From: Deltaproteobacteria bacterium
GTDB taxonomy: Bacteria > Desulfobacterota > Desulfuromonadia > Geobacterales > Pseudopelobacteraceae
Direction: 5' to 3'
DNA: 64,000 nt
NCBI GenBank assembly: GCA_021781535.1
Contig: JAJXWO010000002.1
Coordinates: forward strand, 1 to 64,000
The position numbers and the translations under genes are program-made. A model generated the notes under the pieces. It was given only the letters and a program-made list of their open reading frames with translations. It was not told the DNA's origin and did no database searches. Positions 38,318-45,888 of this stretch are shown piece by piece; the first letter of the stretch is position 1, and the number at the start of each line of letters is the position of its first letter.

Positions 38318-39478
38318 ATGGCAGAAAACGGAACACGCACATACGTCCTCACCGGAGCAACCGGCTTTCTCGGAAGCCATTTGATGGCCTCTTTACTTGA
38401 ACGAGGCAATCGGGTTGTTGTTCTGGGAAGATGCTCTGCCGATGGAAGTCTGGCAGCCAGAATCAACAAATTGCTGGAGTGGTTTGGTCTTCAAATGCAC
38501 AGCGACCAGGTTGAAACGGCAGAAGTGGATTTTTTGAAGCCGCTGTGCGGCCTCAACCCGGACAGATACGCCGCTCTCTGCGACAAGTCAGGCCATATTA
38601 TCCATTGCGCGTCAGACACCCGTTTTTCGGAACAGCATCGCCAGGAATTAACGGCCATCAATGTTGATAGCCTGGACCAGATCCTCGAATTAGCCAAAAA
38701 CAGCACCGCACCAGGGCTTCATTATGTCAGCACGGCGTATGCAGCCGGGATTTCATCCTCGTTTTGCCAGGAAACACCGGTAGCTTCGGAACAGTTCGTT
38801 AACGTCTATGAAGAGACCAAGGCCTGCGCAGAAAAGAAAATTACCGCGCAGTGTACTATGCATGCCATCCCTTTTACGATCATCCGCCCGTCGATTGTTT
38901 ACGGCGATTCGCGCAGTGGGCGGGCCACTCACTTCAACGCCTTGTACAATCATGTCAAATCGCTTCATTTCATACGGGAGATTTATGTGAACGACATACA
39001 GAGCCACGGAGGGGTCAGATCCAAAGAACTCGGTATTTATCTGGATGATAAGGACATACTCCACCTTCCTTTGAAGGTAGTCGTTGCTCATCGAGGATAT
39101 ATCAATCTGATTCCGGTCGATTATTTCGTTTCTGCCGCCCTGTCGATTCTGGAACAGGGGAAAACCGGTAAAATTTATCACATTACCAGCGACGCCCCTG
39201 AAACGCTGGAGGATCTCGCGTTATATTGCGAATCATTTCTCAAAATCCAGGGCATAGAAATTGTGTACGGGGGGAACGCCTCGTACTCCGCATTCAATCC
39301 GCCGGAGGCGCTTTTCAACCGATTCATAGGGCCATACCTCCCGTATCTGTCCGATACCAGAACGTTTGAGCGGAGCAATACGGACGCTGCAACAGCCGGA
39401 CTTATCCCGCCTGATTTTACGTATGATGTTTTTGAGAGATGTATGGATTATGCTGTCAGGGTACATTGGGGAAAATGA
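38318..39478 (+). CDS. Extended SDR / thioester-reductase-like NAD(P)-dependent enzyme
   Basis: A 386-residue Rossmann protein with the nucleotide motif TGATGFLGSHL, 'HCASDTRFSE', 'HYVSTAYAAG' and the active-site Tyr-x-x-x-Lys in 'NVYEETKACAEK', then 'IIRPSIVYGDSRSGRATHFN'. The pattern is nearer to thioester reductases and fatty acyl reductases (NAD-binding_4) than to sugar epimerases. It is the last gene of the four-gene run. ATG at 38318 is chosen with AGGGG upstream; ATG at 38297 is an alternative that would overlap the previous stop. Confidence 0.82.
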   Translation: MAENGTRTYVLTGATGFLGSHLMASLLERGNRVVVLGRCSADGSLAARINKLLEWFGLQMHSDQVETAEVDFLKPLCGLNPDRYAALCDKSGHIIHCASDTRFSEQHRQELTAINVDSLDQILELAKNSTAPGLHYVSTAYAAGISSSFCQETPVASEQFVNVYEETKACAEKKITAQCTMHAIPFTIIRPSIVYGDSRSGRATHFNALYNHVKSLHFIREIYVNDIQSHGGVRSKELGIYLDDKDILHLPLKVVVAHRGYINLIPVDYFVSAALSILEQGKTGKIYHITSDAPETLEDLALYCESFLKIQGIEIVYGGNASYSAFNPPEALFNRFIGPYLPYLSDTRTFERSNTDAATAGLIPPDFTYDVFERCMDYAVRVHWGK

Positions 39479-39562
39479 CAAAAGCTCCATCGGGAAGAGT
39501 ACCGTAGCAATGCAAAACTTTACTGAATACGAATGCAAACATCCTGTAAAAACCCGTCTGCG

Positions 39563-39600
39563 TAATCCGTCAGGTGTAACAAAACCGCCATATATGAACG
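39563..39600 (-). promoter_or_regulatory. Orphan copy of the sigma-54 upstream element between convergent genes
   Basis: Block 1 taatccgtcaggtgtaacaa (39563-39582) and the dyad ccgccatatatgaacg (39585-39600) match the clear copies in sequence, spacing and orientation. The expected -24/-12 site to the left would lie at the 3' end of the SDR gene, where only a poor GC-N10-CA is found (39452). No normal target fits. The rest of the 189-bp gap shows nothing else. Confidence 0.6.
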
Positions 39601-39667
39601 ATCAGGCTGATGGTGAGACAGCTATGTGTCATGAAAATGATCGTGACGTCAATTTGGGGGCTGCGGC

Positions 39668-40303
39668 TCAAAACTTCGGGATTCGTATGCGGCTGACCAT
39701 CAGTGAGCCGGATACGGCGAAAAGCAGTACCAACGGATGAAGCGTGAAGCCGGCAAACACGACATGTCCGAACCAGAGGGAGTCGCGGAGTGCGCCCTGC
39801 CGGGCAGCCCAGAACAGCACCGCTACTAGCAGCAGCGACGTGGGGATAGGTGTCCCCTCGAAGTACTTCACTTTGCCCCCTTCATCAGACAACGCATCAG
39901 CCGTAATGTTGTAGCGCGCCAGACGGGATACCCCGCATGCAACAAAAAAAGTCAGGACAATACGGTCGTATAAGCCCTGCATGCCGCAACCGTAGGCTAT
40001 TACCGCCGGGGCTACCCCGAAGGAGATAATGTCAGCGAGGGAGTCGAGCTCACGGCCCATTCCCGAACTCTTCTGACGCCATCTGGCAATCCGGCCATCA
40101 AGAACATCAAAAATTAAAGCAACAAAAACCAGTGCGCACGCATAGTAGACATGCATGACGTCGGCCGTTTGCAGGTACGTCAGCATGGAAAACAGTGCCC
40201 CGGTACCGCAGACGGCGTTTGCCAGAGTGAACCAGTCGGCAAGATAGAACTCTCTGATCATGGAAAAGGGCTTGTTCGGTGCAGGCATCTTTATAGCGGA
40301 CAT
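39668..40303 (-). CDS. pssA: CDP-diacylglycerol-serine O-phosphatidyltransferase
   Basis: A 211-residue membrane enzyme with about six hydrophobic segments and the CDP-alcohol phosphotransferase motif DGRIARWRQKSSGMGRELDSLAD (written as DG-x2-AR-x8-G-x3-D-x3-D). It makes phosphatidylserine from CDP-diacylglycerol and serine, the route to phosphatidylethanolamine. The ATG at 40303 follows GAGGG; an upstream start at 40348 has no ribosome site. It has a sigma-54 promoter at 40374-40391, which is unusual for a basic phospholipid gene. The decarboxylase gene psd is not adjacent. Confidence 0.88.
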   Translation of the reverse strand: MSAIKMPAPNKPFSMIREFYLADWFTLANAVCGTGALFSMLTYLQTADVMHVYYACALVFVALIFDVLDGRIARWRQKSSGMGRELDSLADIISFGVAPAVIAYGCGMQGLYDRIVLTFFVACGVSRLARYNITADALSDEGGKVKYFEGTPIPTSLLLVAVLFWAARQGALRDSLWFGHVVFAGFTLHPLVLLFAVSGSLMVSRIRIPKF

Positions 40304-40373
40304 AATTTCCCTCTGTCTCAAAATTTGATGAAAATGCCTGGCAGGCACGTTTTGTTATGAAGGCATAAAGCAA

Positions 40374-40430
40374 AAGCAACGAGAGTGCCAGATAATTTCT
40401 GCGAATACCTCGCGTGCAACAGTTTGATTG
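40374..40430 (-). promoter_or_regulatory. Sigma-54 promoter and IHF-like site of pssA
   Basis: Reverse strand TGGCACT-CTCG-TTGCT gives GG-N10-GC (forward GC 40376-40377, CC 40388-40389). An IHF site matching the consensus (reverse AATCAAACTGTTG) lies at 40414-40430. No upstream element is recognisable at the expected 128-132 bp; that position now falls inside the MtfA-like gene. Confidence 0.75.
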
Positions 40431-40494
40431 TACAGGGTAAGAAAAATATGTATAGCGGAGAATGTTACTTCATCCCTGCAGGAGGGTGCCACCC

Positions 40495-41295
40495 ATGCTT
40501 CACTGGATTCGCGACCATCACCGCGCCGAGACGCGAAAGCTTCCATTTCCCCCCGAATGGGAGGCAATCGTGCGTACGAATGTTGTCCACTACCGTTTGC
40601 TTGACGACGCCGAGCGCACCGAGTTGCACGCGATGATGCAGGTTTTTCTGGAGGAAAAAACGTGGGAGGGGTGTGGCGGTCTCGACTTGACCGACGAAAT
40701 CCGCGTCACGATCACGGCCGAGGCGTGTCTGCTGCAATTGGGACTTCCCCACGACTACTATCGCAATGTGGAGTCGATCCTTGTGTATCCATCCACCGTT
40801 GTGGTTCCAGTACGCCACACCGGCGTTTTCGAACGCGTTGACGGTCCGGTTGACGCCAGTGTCCCCATACTGGGGCAGGCTTTTGCCCACGGCCCGGTGA
40901 TCCTCGTGTGGGACGCAGTCCTCCATGGATCTCGTCACCCCGAACAGGGCCATAACGTCGTATACCATGAGTTCGCCCACAAACTCGACATGCTTGACGG
41001 CGCCGCTGACGGCACTCCGCCGCTTGTCGACCTCGCTCAGCTTGACGAATGGATAGCCGTCTGTTCCCGCGAATTTCTGCGACTGCGCGAACTCGCCGGG
41101 AAGGGGCATAAAACGTTCCTCGATGCCTACGGCGCGACGAATGAAGCTGAGTTTTTCGCCGTGGCTACCGAAGAGTTCTTTGACCGCCCCGTCGCCCTCC
41201 ATGATCACGTTCCCGATCTCTACCATGTTCTCAGCGCCTACTACCGCCAGGACCCGGCAGAGCGTGAGCATCGCGCCAGTTTCAAACCCTCCTGA
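40495..41295 (+). CDS. mtfA: MtfA-like zinc metallopeptidase (M90 family)
   Basis: A 266-residue protein with the zinc site HEFAHKLD (HExxH, about residue 150), a downstream Glu in 'NEAEFFAVATEEFF', and the MtfA N-terminal pattern. In E. coli MtfA binds the sugar-PTS repressor Mlc and has aminopeptidase activity; Mlc is not seen here, so the physiological role is open. The ATG at 40495 follows AGGAGGG. The gene is richer in C and G at third codon positions than its neighbours and may have been acquired. Confidence 0.88.
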   Translation: MLHWIRDHHRAETRKLPFPPEWEAIVRTNVVHYRLLDDAERTELHAMMQVFLEEKTWEGCGGLDLTDEIRVTITAEACLLQLGLPHDYYRNVESILVYPSTVVVPVRHTGVFERVDGPVDASVPILGQAFAHGPVILVWDAVLHGSRHPEQGHNVVYHEFAHKLDMLDGAADGTPPLVDLAQLDEWIAVCSREFLRLRELAGKGHKTFLDAYGATNEAEFFAVATEEFFDRPVALHDHVPDLYHVLSAYYRQDPAEREHRASFKPS

Positions 41296-41325
41296 TACGA
41301 AATCATCCTTTCAGGCCAGCACAGG

Positions 41326-41832
41326 CTACAGTTCCCCCTTCTCATTCCAGATCGGGTTTTGCTTGTCTTCGGGATGCAGCTTTTTGAGTTCCTCCGGATC
41401 GACATGCCAAAAGGACTTGTCGATAGCGCCTCCTGCATAGTCCTGTTTTTTGTCATGGGCAAACGGGCACCACCAGTTTTCAACAATTTCCACCAAATAC
41501 GCAGCATACCTGAAGAGTGCAACACTCATCGGACAGTAGTGTTTGCAGTTTAAGATCCAGAATAACCTGTAGTGCGCCAGATGAAAGCGGGAAATGTTGA
41601 TGGTTGGCTGCTCGTTGTTGGAATATCGATGAGACATCCACGTTGGGACAAAATCCCAATACGATTTAATTTCCATGCCGCCGACATATTTCAAATGCGT
41701 TTTGACCAGAAAAATTCCGATAACCACGAACGGGATAGTCGTTATCAATGGGAAATAAATGAGCGGGACACCGAGGCTCACCTTCCAAAGCGGTTGCTTT
41801 TCATAGTTGCAGCCAATTTTTACTCTGTCCAT
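41326..41832 (-). CDS. Unknown membrane-anchored protein in the sigma-54 regulon
   Basis: A 168-residue protein that I do not recognise. It has one strong membrane helix (about 22-45) after a short cytoplasmic N terminus, then a soluble part with conserved-looking Cys and Trp residues (NCKHYCPMS, ENWWCPFAHD) and many aromatics. The pair C-x4-C plus C might bind metal. The start ATG follows AAAGGAG. It is the only gene behind the sigma-54 promoter at 41936-41953 with the shared upstream element. Confidence 0.65.
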   Translation of the reverse strand: MDRVKIGCNYEKQPLWKVSLGVPLIYFPLITTIPFVVIGIFLVKTHLKYVGGMEIKSYWDFVPTWMSHRYSNNEQPTINISRFHLAHYRLFWILNCKHYCPMSVALFRYAAYLVEIVENWWCPFAHDKKQDYAGGAIDKSFWHVDPEELKKLHPEDKQNPIWNEKGEL

Positions 41833-41935
41833 TGTTCTCCTTTATTCTTCGTGTTCACAGCACAGTTGCTCTTGCTTCTTGAACGTATCACAGGAATGCG
41901 ATTTACCTCATATAATTATCTGCCGGGAAGGTATA

Positions 41936-41953
41936 CAGCAACTAAGGGGCCAA
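41936..41953 (-). promoter_or_regulatory. Sigma-54 promoter of the unknown membrane protein
   Basis: Reverse strand TTTGGCCCC-TTAG-TTGCTG has GG-N10-GC (forward GC 41938-41939, CC 41950-41951). The leader to the ATG at 41832 is about 95 nt. Confidence 0.8.
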
Positions 41954-41977
41954 AGAAGATCAGCGGATGTTGAGAAC

Positions 41978-42084
41978 GCAATAGCTTGATTGTACGGGGA
42001 AAAACTAAACAAGGGCGTGTGTGGTGACGTAAAAACCGGCAGCAACATCCATCATGTGTGACATAACCGACATATGTGCCGGCC
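41978..42084 (-). promoter_or_regulatory. IHF site and upstream activator element of the unknown membrane protein
   Basis: A consensus IHF site (reverse AATCAAGCTATTG) lies at 41979-41991. The upstream element has block 1 atccatcatgtgtgacataa (42048-42067) and the dyad ccgacatatgtgccgg (42067-42082), beginning 129 bp from the -12 GC. The gene for a likely activator starts 89 bp further on, divergently. Confidence 0.72.
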
Positions 42085-42135
42085 TGTAAGGCAAGAACGA
42101 CAGGATTCTCGGTAGTTGTTCAGAGAGGGTACTGA

Positions 42136-42165
42136 TTGAGAATTTTATAAACTGTGCAATACTAT
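42136..42165 (+). promoter_or_regulatory. Possible sigma-70 promoter of the PAS-AAA-Fis regulator
   Basis: TTGAGA and TACTAT are separated by 18 nt. The predicted start point falls at about 42172, next to the ATG at 42173, so the mRNA would be leaderless if that ATG is used. Confidence 0.4.
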
Positions 42166-42172
42166 TGATGGT

Positions 42173-43927
42173 ATGCAAATGGTTATCGAAGGTATCGGCA
42201 ACTGCTGTTGCTGTGGCGGGGGAGTAATGGGGGTCGACAAAAACGAACGCTTGCCATCAGGTACAGTCGAACTGCGCAATAATGCAGAAGAACGGTTGCG
42301 GGGGAAACAGGCAGGCAATCTTCCCCGGGCCAAGCTGGATGCACAGCGACTCGTGCATGAACTTGAAGTGTATCAGGTTGAGCTGGAGATGCAAAATGAG
42401 GAGCTTCGCCTTAGCCGCGAGGCGTCTGAGCTGTCACGGAATATGTATACCGAGCTGTATGACTTTGCGCCCATCGCCTATTTTATATTTGATGCCCGTG
42501 GAGTGATACTGGAAGTGAATCATGCCTGTGCTACCTTGCTGGAAGTTGAATGCGGATCGTTGCTCAACCGGCCCTTTACAGATTTTATAGCTGGTGCAGG
42601 CGAGAGAGAAGCTTTTTTGAACCACCTGTCACTGGTGTTGCAACGAAAGGTCCTATTGAAAGGCTCAATCAGACTCATGAAAAATGACGGCATGATGATC
42701 CACGGTCAGCTCCAGAGCGTAGCGGTCACGAGCAAAAACAGAGACGGGTATATCCTGACTTCAATCGTTGATGGCACGGTGCGCAAGCAGTTTGAAGAAC
42801 ATTTGCAAAAAGAACATGATCAATTGGAAGGGCTCGTACAGGAACGGACGCGCGAGCTCATGTTGGAAATAGAGGAACGCAAGAAGGCGGAGGCGTCACT
42901 TGAGAGTAAGAATGTGGAAATAGAGCGGTTGAGAGAGCAGCTCCAGGCTGAGAACATCTACCTTCAGCAAGAAGTCAACCAGCGGTACAACTTCGGGGAG
43001 ATCATTGGTCAAAGCAAAGCCCTCTCACATGTGTGCGCCCAGATTAAACAGATAGCGCCTATGAATTCGACAGTTCTTCTCCTTGGCGAGACCGGCACCG
43101 GCAAGGGAGTAGTTGCACGTGCCATTCACAACAATAGTGCTCGCAAGCACCGGCCGCTGGTAACGGTTAACTGCGCGACACTGCCGGCGAACCTCGTGGA
43201 GAGTGAGCTCTTTGGACGAGAGAGAGGAGCATTCACCGGGTCTGATACCAAACAGATCGGGCGTTTTGAACTGGCAAACGGCGGCACCATACTCCTGGAC
43301 GAAATTGGTGAAATGCCCTTGGAGCTGCAAGCAAAGCTGCTCCGGGTCATCCAGGACGGCGAGTTCGAGCGACTGGGAAGTCCCCGTACCATTACGACCG
43401 ATGTGCGGATCATTGCGGCATCCAACCGGAATCTGGGTGATGAGGTCCGTAATGGCAATTTCAGGGAAGACCTGTTCTATCGGCTCAATGTTTTTCCCAT
43501 AACGCTGCCGCCGCTCCGGCAGCGCACAGAAGACATCCCGTTGCTCGTCAAACATTTTGTTGCCAAATTCAACACTAAAATCGGCAAAAAAATTGAGACC
43601 GTGTCGAAAGATACACTGAAGGCCCTGCAGGAATACCACTGGCCCGGAAACGTGCGGGAGCTCGAAAGTATCATTGAACGGGCAGTAATCGTCAGTCAGG
43701 GAAGCACTCTACAGGTATTGGACCGATTCGATACGCCCAAAAAGACCGAGGAACCACCGGGGCAAGAGGTTAAAAAACTCATCGAGCTGGAGCACGACCA
43801 GATCGTCCAGATACTTGAAAAAACCGGCTGGCGTATCGAGGGCGCGAAGGGTGCTGCAGTGCTCCTCGGTCTTAACTCCAGCACCCTTCGCGCCCGGATG
43901 AGGAAATACGGTATCGTCCGTCAATAG
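42173..43927 (+). CDS. Sigma-54 dependent regulator, PAS-coiled coil-AAA+-Fis
   Basis: A 584-residue activator without receiver domain. A helical 'QRLVHELEVYQVELEMQNEELR' stretch (about 57-85) leads to a PAS domain (95-205), a coiled coil (205-280), a sigma-54 AAA+ domain (about 285-515: Walker A GETGTGKG, Walker B ILLDEIGE, sensor 'R.DLFYRLNV') and a Fis-type helix-turn-helix (545-584). The loop that touches sigma-54 reads GAFTGS, not GAFTGA. The start is uncertain: ATG 42173 lacks a ribosome site, and ATG 42227 has GGGGGAG too close. Its helix-turn-helix is nearly the same as that of the regulator at 58501-60048. Confidence 0.93.
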   Translation: MQMVIEGIGNCCCCGGGVMGVDKNERLPSGTVELRNNAEERLRGKQAGNLPRAKLDAQRLVHELEVYQVELEMQNEELRLSREASELSRNMYTELYDFAPIAYFIFDARGVILEVNHACATLLEVECGSLLNRPFTDFIAGAGEREAFLNHLSLVLQRKVLLKGSIRLMKNDGMMIHGQLQSVAVTSKNRDGYILTSIVDGTVRKQFEEHLQKEHDQLEGLVQERTRELMLEIEERKKAEASLESKNVEIERLREQLQAENIYLQQEVNQRYNFGEIIGQSKALSHVCAQIKQIAPMNSTVLLLGETGTGKGVVARAIHNNSARKHRPLVTVNCATLPANLVESELFGRERGAFTGSDTKQIGRFELANGGTILLDEIGEMPLELQAKLLRVIQDGEFERLGSPRTITTDVRIIAASNRNLGDEVRNGNFREDLFYRLNVFPITLPPLRQRTEDIPLLVKHFVAKFNTKIGKKIETVSKDTLKALQEYHWPGNVRELESIIERAVIVSQGSTLQVLDRFDTPKKTEEPPGQEVKKLIELEHDQIVQILEKTGWRIEGAKGAAVLLGLNSSTLRARMRKYGIVRQ

Positions 43928-44058
43928 TGGTCTGGTTGGAGCACGCTATTGCTTTGAACGTCCGATTTCATCGATATGTAAATACGTTTGCCTTGCAGAT
44001 TCGTTTTTGGGTCTGGCAAGCCACTTCTGTAGCCACCAACTCGTGATGAAGCCGTTTT

Positions 44059-44559
44059 TTATTTCCGCATCATTTTCTTTGCCGGTTTTTTCATACCCAT
44101 TTTCATCGACATCATCTTCTTCATTTTCTTAAACTGGTCGTCCGTCAAGATAGTCCGCATTTCTTTCATGTCTTTTAACATGTCCAAGTGGTGGGCTGTT
44201 TTTATCGATTCGATTTTTTTAACTTGAAAGCTGGCCTTCTCCAGGTCAAAATCCTTCACGTCCATGATGTCCATAAGATCTATTTCTGCAATTTTCAGGT
44301 CAGCTTTGAATTGGGCCTGTTTTTTTTGCATGTCGCGATGTATAGGCTTCAGTTTCATGATCTGCTCATCGGTAAGTCCCATCCTGTCAGCATGTGCGAT
44401 ACACATGTCCATCATATCACCCATGTTGTCCATAGTTCCCATGTCCATCTTCTGTCCGTATCCTACCTTGTGCTCTTTCATCGACGTATTCCTCATCTGT
44501 GAAAAAGCGGGTACAGCAAAAACAACCGTCACCAGCAATGAAAGCAGCAGTTTTTTCAT
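44059..44559 (-). CDS. Spy/CpxP-like periplasmic protein, Met-rich
   Basis: A 166-residue protein with signal peptide (about 1-20, ending AFSQ) and a helical, Met- and Lys-rich mature part holding an LTxxQ motif twice in variant form (LTDEQIMKLKPIH and LTDDQFKKMK). This is the Spy/CpxP family of periplasmic chaperone and stress sensors. The Met content (including the N-terminal MDMGTMDNMGDMMDM) might bind copper or silver. It is the third gene in the BON-barrel-Spy run. The RBS GGAGGA-type site precedes the ATG. Confidence 0.82.
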   Translation of the reverse strand: MKKLLLSLLVTVVFAVPAFSQMRNTSMKEHKVGYGQKMDMGTMDNMGDMMDMCIAHADRMGLTDEQIMKLKPIHRDMQKKQAQFKADLKIAEIDLMDIMDVKDFDLEKASFQVKKIESIKTAHHLDMLKDMKEMRTILTDDQFKKMKKMMSMKMGMKKPAKKMMRK

Positions 44560-44685
44560 AATCTCCTCCGTTTCAGGTAGTTATTGTTTTTAACTTCTTG
44601 CTCCGAAATCGTGTGCCTTTGGAGTCTTGGTTGTGTGTGTCATGCAACCGGATCTTGGGGTAGAAAAAAACGTACGGTTACTCTT

Positions 44686-45300
44686 TCAATACCTGAATCC
44701 AATATCGGCAGTCGTGACAAACCCGTTCAGCTTTACATGATGGCCGCCGAATGACGGTTCGGCCCAGAGGTATTTTCCCTCAAGGCCTGCAAACATATGT
44801 TTGTGGAAATTAATATTAAAACCGGCGCCGGCGTGCAATCCATAAGTGACCACCGTGGCACCACGGAAGTTGCCTAAATTCCCGTCCACGTTCATATCGG
44901 TGAAGTATGCCCCGATTCCAAACAACCCGTACGGCTCAAATATTCCGAGCGGAAGAAAGGCTTTTCCGGTTGCAATCAGCGGTACGACTCTCAGTTCCGT
45001 TTCACCGACCTCTGCCGCCGGGGAACCCTTGCTTTCAAAGTAGCCGGCTCCCATTTCAACGGCGAAAATCGGAAGGAAATAATGGCCGATTGCGACCTCT
45101 CCGGCGAATCCGGTCTTGCTGTCAAAGTGGGTCGTGCTGCCGCCGTTGAAATTATCAAGGTTGAAAGACGTGCTGGGGGAATACATTCCGCCTTTGAGCA
45201 ACACATAGTTGGCAGGATTTTCATCCTCAGCGGACGCCGGAGCGGTGATGCTGATCACGGCGATTGAGAGAACCAGAAATAGTATAATTGTCGTTTTCAT
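44686..45300 (-). CDS. OmpW/OmpX-like outer-membrane beta-barrel protein
   Basis: A 204-residue protein with signal peptide (ending ASA-ED) and alternating strands of an eight-stranded barrel, ending in a Phe/Tyr-type strand (TTADIGFRY). Its role may be passive transport or envelope integrity. The ATG at 45300 follows AAAGGA; an upstream ATG adds 5 residues. It lies 43 nt after the BON lipoprotein gene. Confidence 0.78.
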   Translation of the reverse strand: MKTTIILFLVLSIAVISITAPASAEDENPANYVLLKGGMYSPSTSFNLDNFNGGSTTHFDSKTGFAGEVAIGHYFLPIFAVEMGAGYFESKGSPAAEVGETELRVVPLIATGKAFLPLGIFEPYGLFGIGAYFTDMNVDGNLGNFRGATVVTYGLHAGAGFNINFHKHMFAGLEGKYLWAEPSFGGHHVKLNGFVTTADIGFRY

Positions 45301-45343
45301 GAAGTATCCTTTCACTGCAGTGATTCAAAATTTTGCGAGTCAG

Positions 45344-45658
45344 CTATTTAATATTAAGATCGTTCTCTACCGATACGACACCATTTACGCTGCGGGCAAC
45401 TTCTCCCGCTTTATTGATACTCTGTTGCGAGTCAACAAAACCGCTGAGCTGGACTACCCCTTTGTACGTCTTAACGTTGATCTGGAACACTTTCAGCGAT
45501 GGTTCGTCAAAAATTGCACTTTTCACCTTGGTTGTTATTACCGAATCATCCACATACTGGCCGGTACTCTCTTTTTTCTGCGTGGCGGCGCATCCCGTGA
45601 ATACGATTATGAGTCCGATACAGATCAACAACTTTACAATGCGATGCAGTTTTTCCAT
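45344..45658 (-). CDS. BON-domain lipoprotein (OsmY-like)
   Basis: A 104-residue predicted lipoprotein (lipobox FTGC) with a single BON domain (about 40-104: DDSVITTKVKSAIFDEPSL, VVQLSGFVDSQQSINKA, VENDL). BON proteins bind membranes and help against osmotic or envelope stress. The ATG follows AAAGGAG. It is the first gene of the operon behind the sigma-54 site at 45699-45714. Confidence 0.9.
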   Translation of the reverse strand: MEKLHRIVKLLICIGLIIVFTGCAATQKKESTGQYVDDSVITTKVKSAIFDEPSLKVFQINVKTYKGVVQLSGFVDSQQSINKAGEVARSVNGVVSVENDLNIK

Positions 45659-45698
45659 GGTGTGTACTCCTTTCTTTTAAATTAGAAAGTCTACAAAA

Positions 45699-45714
45699 TG
45701 CATATGACGTACCA
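45699..45714 (-). promoter_or_regulatory. Sigma-54-like promoter of the BON-barrel-Spy operon
   Basis: Reverse strand TTGGTACG-TCAT-ATGCAT has GG-N10-GC (forward GC 45700-45701, CC 45712-45713). The match is weaker than the others. The usual dyad is absent at 128-132 bp; a partial block 1 (cgtcatatgcgtaagaatt) lies at 45789-45807. Confidence 0.55.
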
Positions 45715-45888
45715 ATCCACAAGATCCTTAAATGACAATATATATTCGGTGGATCGAACCTGAGGGTACTGGTTTATGTAAACAAAATCGTCATATGCGT
45801 AAGAATTATTTTACAGAATTTTCTGGGTATGTCCCTGTCGGTGAATGCGGATAACGAGCTGTAAATGTGACGTAAAAACAATAGGTGA

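Noticed and set aside
40465-41271. 268-codon reverse-strand frame opposite the MtfA-like gene
   Set aside because: The forward frame has HEFAH and family features; the reverse frame has none and arises from the GC-rich codons.
44600-44640. Sigma-54-like site upstream of the Spy-like gene
   Set aside because: The GC and CC pairs are 14 bases apart instead of 10; the gene is better explained as part of the BON operon.
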